Below are positions 60,401 through 64,000 of a stretch of 64,000 nucleotides of DNA, piece after piece. The first letter of the stretch is position 1, and every line of letters begins with the position of its first letter. The notes below the pieces were generated by a model. The model saw nothing but the letters and a program-made list of their open reading frames with translations, did no database searches and had not been told where the DNA came from. The DNA is from Talinum fruticosum. Lineage: Eukaryota; Streptophyta; Magnoliopsida; Caryophyllales; Talinaceae. The stretch spans positions 14,539,001-14,603,000 of the forward strand of contig JAITYX010000002.1 in the NCBI GenBank assembly GCA_021018815.1, read 5' to 3'. The position numbers and the translations under genes are program-made.

Positions 60401-63400
60401 TTGCAACATATTTATCGTTATATCTTTTAAATGTCCAATGTTATACCTAATAGATGAAGATGAAGATATTATGCTATGTTATTTATGTATATCCACCGAG
60501 AGCAAATTGTATTTTTAGGTAGAATATTTTTCGCTTTATCTCTTTCCTTTGTTTGTCTCCTTATTGTATATTAAAAGAGACTTGTGAGTATTGAATAGAA
60601 AGTATCTTTAATACCAATTCATATTATTCTTAAAATATGGTATCTGAGCTCGAAGCAAATCTTTCCTATTTGGCCACTCTCTGTTCGACATTGTTCTTCT
60701 CGCAGTCAAATCTGACCAGCCCCTCTTTCTTGACACGGGCTATAGCAAGCACAAATTGAAATAATTCATCTTCTGTTGTCATTCACACAAGATCTCAGTG
60801 TGTATCTTCTTCTCTTGAGTCATGGGAAAGTCCCACATCACTGACCCATCATCTCCGTATTACTTGCGGCCCAGTTCTGCACATGCAGGTACTGCTTTCA
60901 TTAAAAGGTGATAATTATGCTACTTCGGAACAAACTGTTATTATGACTGTAAAATCACATAACAAATTAGGTTTGATCAATAACACAATTAAGAAACCTG
61001 ATAAAACCTCTGATGAGTTTAATGCATGGGAACAAGTCAATTCAATATGCTCTCGGTGGATATACATAAATAGCATAGCATAATATCTGCATATAATAAA
61101 TGTTCATCTCGGAGTAACTCTCATCAAATCTTATAAATATTTATCAATAAGTAAATATTCAGCAAAACTATTGGATGATTCACTGAGACACTTGCTCTTC
61201 TCCTTTTCAAGTTAAGTGACAAGCTATGATGCCGAAGTACTTACGCAATCCTCAGCATGTTCCACGGCTTTATCTCGGAAAGATGCATGGTAAGATGGAT
61301 ATAGTTATCTTTTCATTTCATATTTCCTTATTATATAATGCATATGTGGTTTTCATATGGCTGCATAGTTTTGATAAATTTGATCAAGTCTAGGAACTGT
61401 GTTTTCTTGAAAAGAATTTCTTGTGCCACTGGGTTTTTCTTCTGTTTCTTGCGCCTGAATTTTGTTCAGGTTGTATTTGGGGGATGTTTTTGTGTTTCAA
61501 CATTCAGGTTTTCTACCCTTTTGTCCTCGAGGTTAAGTGGACCTGGGCCGAGCATTATCATGGAGTCCAACAGTATTTTAGGGGTTTATTACTTTTTGTT
61601 TGACAGTTAATTGGCTTTGCTTTGGTCATCAATATCAATTCGTGGGAAAGTCCTTCTGGGTGAGGTGGCTTTCGTTACAGGTCCTTGAGCCTAGATCCAG
61701 ATGCCGCTTCGATTCCTCTTTTAGATCTATTATATAATACCGTACTCTTTAATTAGTGGAAATATCATTTTTTCTGAGTTTTCTGGAGTCAAAGGAGTTA
61801 ACACTCACTCTTCTTCATCTTTGTGATCACTCCTGATATTCTTCTTCCGGTATGGATTCAGGCGTCCGTACTATTTGGGTGTTGTGAATTCAGGCGTCCG
61901 TACTATTTGGGAGTCAAAGGAGTAACTGGTACGGCCCATTATCCCTGCCTCTGCCCCCCAAAACAAGGAAGGTATCTTAGACCTTTGAAATCTGCATTGT
62001 CATAAGTCGTGACCTGTGTATGCTGTATTGCTATGACCTTTGGGGCCAGTGAGAATGAATGATCCATGGAAAAATGTCTTTCCTCTGTTTCATCTTCTGG
62101 TTCTTTTCAGTTGTGTTTAGTGTCTTTTTGTCATCATCCTATAAATGGGGAGGTTAAAAATTGACTCGGAGGCCAAATTATGTCTTTAGATTTTTCAATC
62201 ACTCGGATAAACTTATGGGCCAAATTACCCTCTGTTTTCTTCCTTCCTCACCATACTGATTTGATCTGTTTTTTCCCCTGTTGGCATATTTAAGCTGGAC
62301 GTTGTTATATGGTTTGGAAAGGATGCATTGGCTTCCTCTGTTTCTGCTTAGAAATAATAAAACTACTTTTCTCTTGCTGTCTAAGACCATTTGGTTCAAT
62401 TGAATTCATCCTACGAAAACAAAATTCGTATTTCAATTGGCTATCATGCTTATCATGTTGGAGTTGTTTCTCATTTGTCAAATTTTGCAGGTCTTCTGTT
62501 TCGTAAGTCGTTCGCAATCACCATCAGTTGTTCCATGCATCCCTAGTTCTTCCAGAACCTGAAATTGAACATGAGGCTAGCAACCATGATCATTGGGAAG
62601 AGCTTCCATGTGGGTTATACCGGAGCTGACGAGTGTCCAGTTAGTGAAGTTAGAAAACATAAATGGACGAACTCTATGTGCTAAGGAAGCTAATAGTAGT
62701 GTGCGAGAGAAAATCCATGGAACCTAAGCCTGAAGATCTAAGTCTTTCAGGCAGTCTGGTACGAGGAGATTATGAGTTGCTATCAGATTCTGTGAAGGGT
62801 GCCCATCAGGTCAACCTAGTGGTAAAAGGAATTCTTTCCGATTGATCCATTAGTTGATGCTCCTAGTTATTTCTGCTCACCTTACAATTGTTCTCATGTT
62901 ATTGTGGTTGTTATTATGTCTCTTCACGTAGGAACTTTACAGTTATCAACTCGTGCACTTCAGCACCACTTTTCAAGGTACTGAGCTTTGTGGTGGCCAG
63001 GAGGCTTCCTGTACGAACTTGATTATTTGTCGAATAACTTCATGGTAAGCTCAAACTACGTTTGTTTTGTTTTGTACAGAGGAATGCTGGTGATGAAAAG
63101 ACTGCAATGTAAGTATTGCATATAGGATAGCTGCGATATGAGAGCATTATGATCTCAGAGTCTTGGGAGTTATGATAGTTAGTGTGTTAATTAGCCTTAG
63201 AATACTCCAATTTTTCCTCAATCCCTGTACATTCTAAGTCTTGGCCATCATTGCATGACTTTTTGGATCACTCATAGATTCTGCACACATGTAGGGCTTG
63301 GAAGATCCTCAAATGCTTAGCTGATGCGGATTTATGTGACGTTGACAGGTAATTTGTTCACAAAGTCATTAAGTACATTTTGCTGCATTTTGTTTTTCAT

Positions 63401-63479
63401 TTGCTAAATAGCAGTAAAGATGTTTCCTCAGAGTTTGCAGTGATCCTGAAGGCATAGTAGAGCACACACTGGCTATCCT
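57473..63479 (+). CDS. Unrecognised multi-exon gene, partial (runs off the right edge)
   Basis: I do not recognise the family. Supported exons are 57473-57762 (MWASDPIPSPYDLNALLSL, ending with MRLNFDVLLAIPVSKY), 57993-58112 (NQRFSLLSELLFSLTQTF onward) and 59481-59554 (GWPNAARMMGLERVILALEQ). After a long intron come probable exons near 61.2 kb and 62.5-62.8 kb (LPEPEIEHEASNHDHWEELP). Then there are four small exons with matching phases: 62932-62977, 63080-63108, 63295-63348 and 63432-63479 (AWKILKCLADADLCDVDR). Exon 1 needs one extra base at the A-run 57608-57611 to join LLRVSGEK to NGDDDYSL; it is then 291 bases, phase 0. Another base seems missing near 62622. The middle of the model is uncertain. 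No signal peptide is seen, so the product is probably intracellular. The gene continues beyond the window. Confidence 0.6.
57864..57884 (+). repeat. Telomere-like TTTAGGG repeats within intron 1
   Basis: GGGTTAGGGTTTAGGGTTAG sits about 100 bases after exon 1 of the 57-kb gene. It is a short interstitial telo-box cluster rather than a telomere; such motifs are frequent near the 5' ends of plant genes. Confidence 0.7.
60638..61082 (+). mobile_element. Ty1/copia retrotransposon fragment (primer-binding site and gag start) in an intron
   Basis: TGGTATCTGAGC at 60638-60649 is one mismatch from the initiator-Met primer-binding site usual in copia elements. Some 230 bases later a frame (60883-61082) reads as the N-terminal copia gag-like domain, with LKGDNYATSEQ, KLGLINNTIKKPDK and FNAWEQVNS. 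The frame then ends and no protease, integrase or reverse transcriptase follows. An LTR probably precedes the primer site, but its ends are unclear. It lies in the third intron of the 57-kb gene, in the same orientation. Confidence 0.7.
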
Positions 63480-64000
63480 GTAAGTGTCCAGAAACTTCTA
63501 ATACCGTATTTGTGTAGATACAAGAAAATGTGCTTTAGGTTGATCATTATGTTTGGGTAGTCTACTTGGTTAGGCTTACGTTACCTATCGACGTATCTTT
63601 GTAGTATTTCTATCTATGTCATGCAGGATCTTGTTAGATGTTGATGATAAATCATGATATTATCTACCATGAGTTGAATTTGTGTGGGAATTTTTGAGGG
63701 AGTCTTTATTTGTATGCTTCTTTTTATATGGTGTGTTAAGCGTCTCTGCATATTCTGTTGTTTCATATACTCGTTTCAAGTTTGGTTACCATCCTTTTTG
63801 GAGCTGCAATTTTGATTACAATGGTACTGAATCTCTTGCTGCTATGTCAGAATCACATTTTAATATGTCAGGTTCATGTCGTGATCATTTTAAGATATTT
63901 CACATGTTAGATTGGAATGCTAGTTTTAGACTGGCCACTTACTTGACTTGTTCATATTGCTATCTCAATTTTTGTTCAAATAAAGGTTATATGGTTTGGA

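Noticed and set aside
1..64000. CRISPR arrays, bacterial operons or prophage
   Set aside because: All genes are spliced nuclear plant genes and the repeats are microsatellites or transposon-derived; nothing has array structure with unique spacers.

Overview
This is a window of plant nuclear DNA, almost certainly from a eudicot. The evidence is spliced genes of plant-only families (KIN-7 kinesin with a NACK-type tail, double B-box protein, NERD-type PHD/SWIB/Plus-3/GYF/CCCH protein, class B GH9 endoglucanase), long AT-rich intergenic stretches, microsatellites, MITEs, a solo LTR and retroelement scraps. I cannot name the species.

Layout. 0.3-7.7 kb: KIN-7 kinesin, minus strand, 13 coding exons. 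7.7-13.1 kb: AT-rich spacer with A-rich repeat clusters. 13.1-15.8 kb: BBX18/19-type B-box gene, plus strand. 16.8-19.7 kb: probable solo LTR (2.9 kb) with a 5-bp target duplication. 22.4-24.7 kb: two small Pro/Gly/Tyr-rich protein genes I do not recognise. 25.1-26.8 kb: acidic protein of unknown function, minus strand. 26.8 kb: tRNA-Glu(CTC). 27-33.7 kb: MITEs, a G-box cluster and a small secreted-peptide gene. 33.8-35.8 kb: GH9 endoglucanase, minus strand, with a GC-AG intron. 37.0-37.6 kb: RNase H-like LINE fragment. 39.3-40.0 kb: 642-bp hAT-type MITE with an 8-bp target duplication. 44.3-56.0 kb: NERD-type chromatin protein, ten coding exons, one intron of U12 AT-AC type. 57.4 kb to the right edge: an unrecognised multi-exon gene whose third intron holds a copia fragment.

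The genes do not form one pathway. The kinesin/B-box adjacency matches what I recall of two duplicated Arabidopsis loci, so that end looks like old conserved gene order.

The most important caution is that five gene models (KIN-7, the 24.3-kb gene, GH9, NERD and the 57-kb gene) are broken only by single missing bases, nearly all in homopolymer runs. There are at least twelve such sites, all apparent deletions, in otherwise well preserved frames. Adding one base at each site makes the KIN-7, GH9, NERD and 24.3-kb coding lengths exact multiples of three. I read this as residual consensus error from an incompletely polished long-read assembly rather than multiple pseudogenes.
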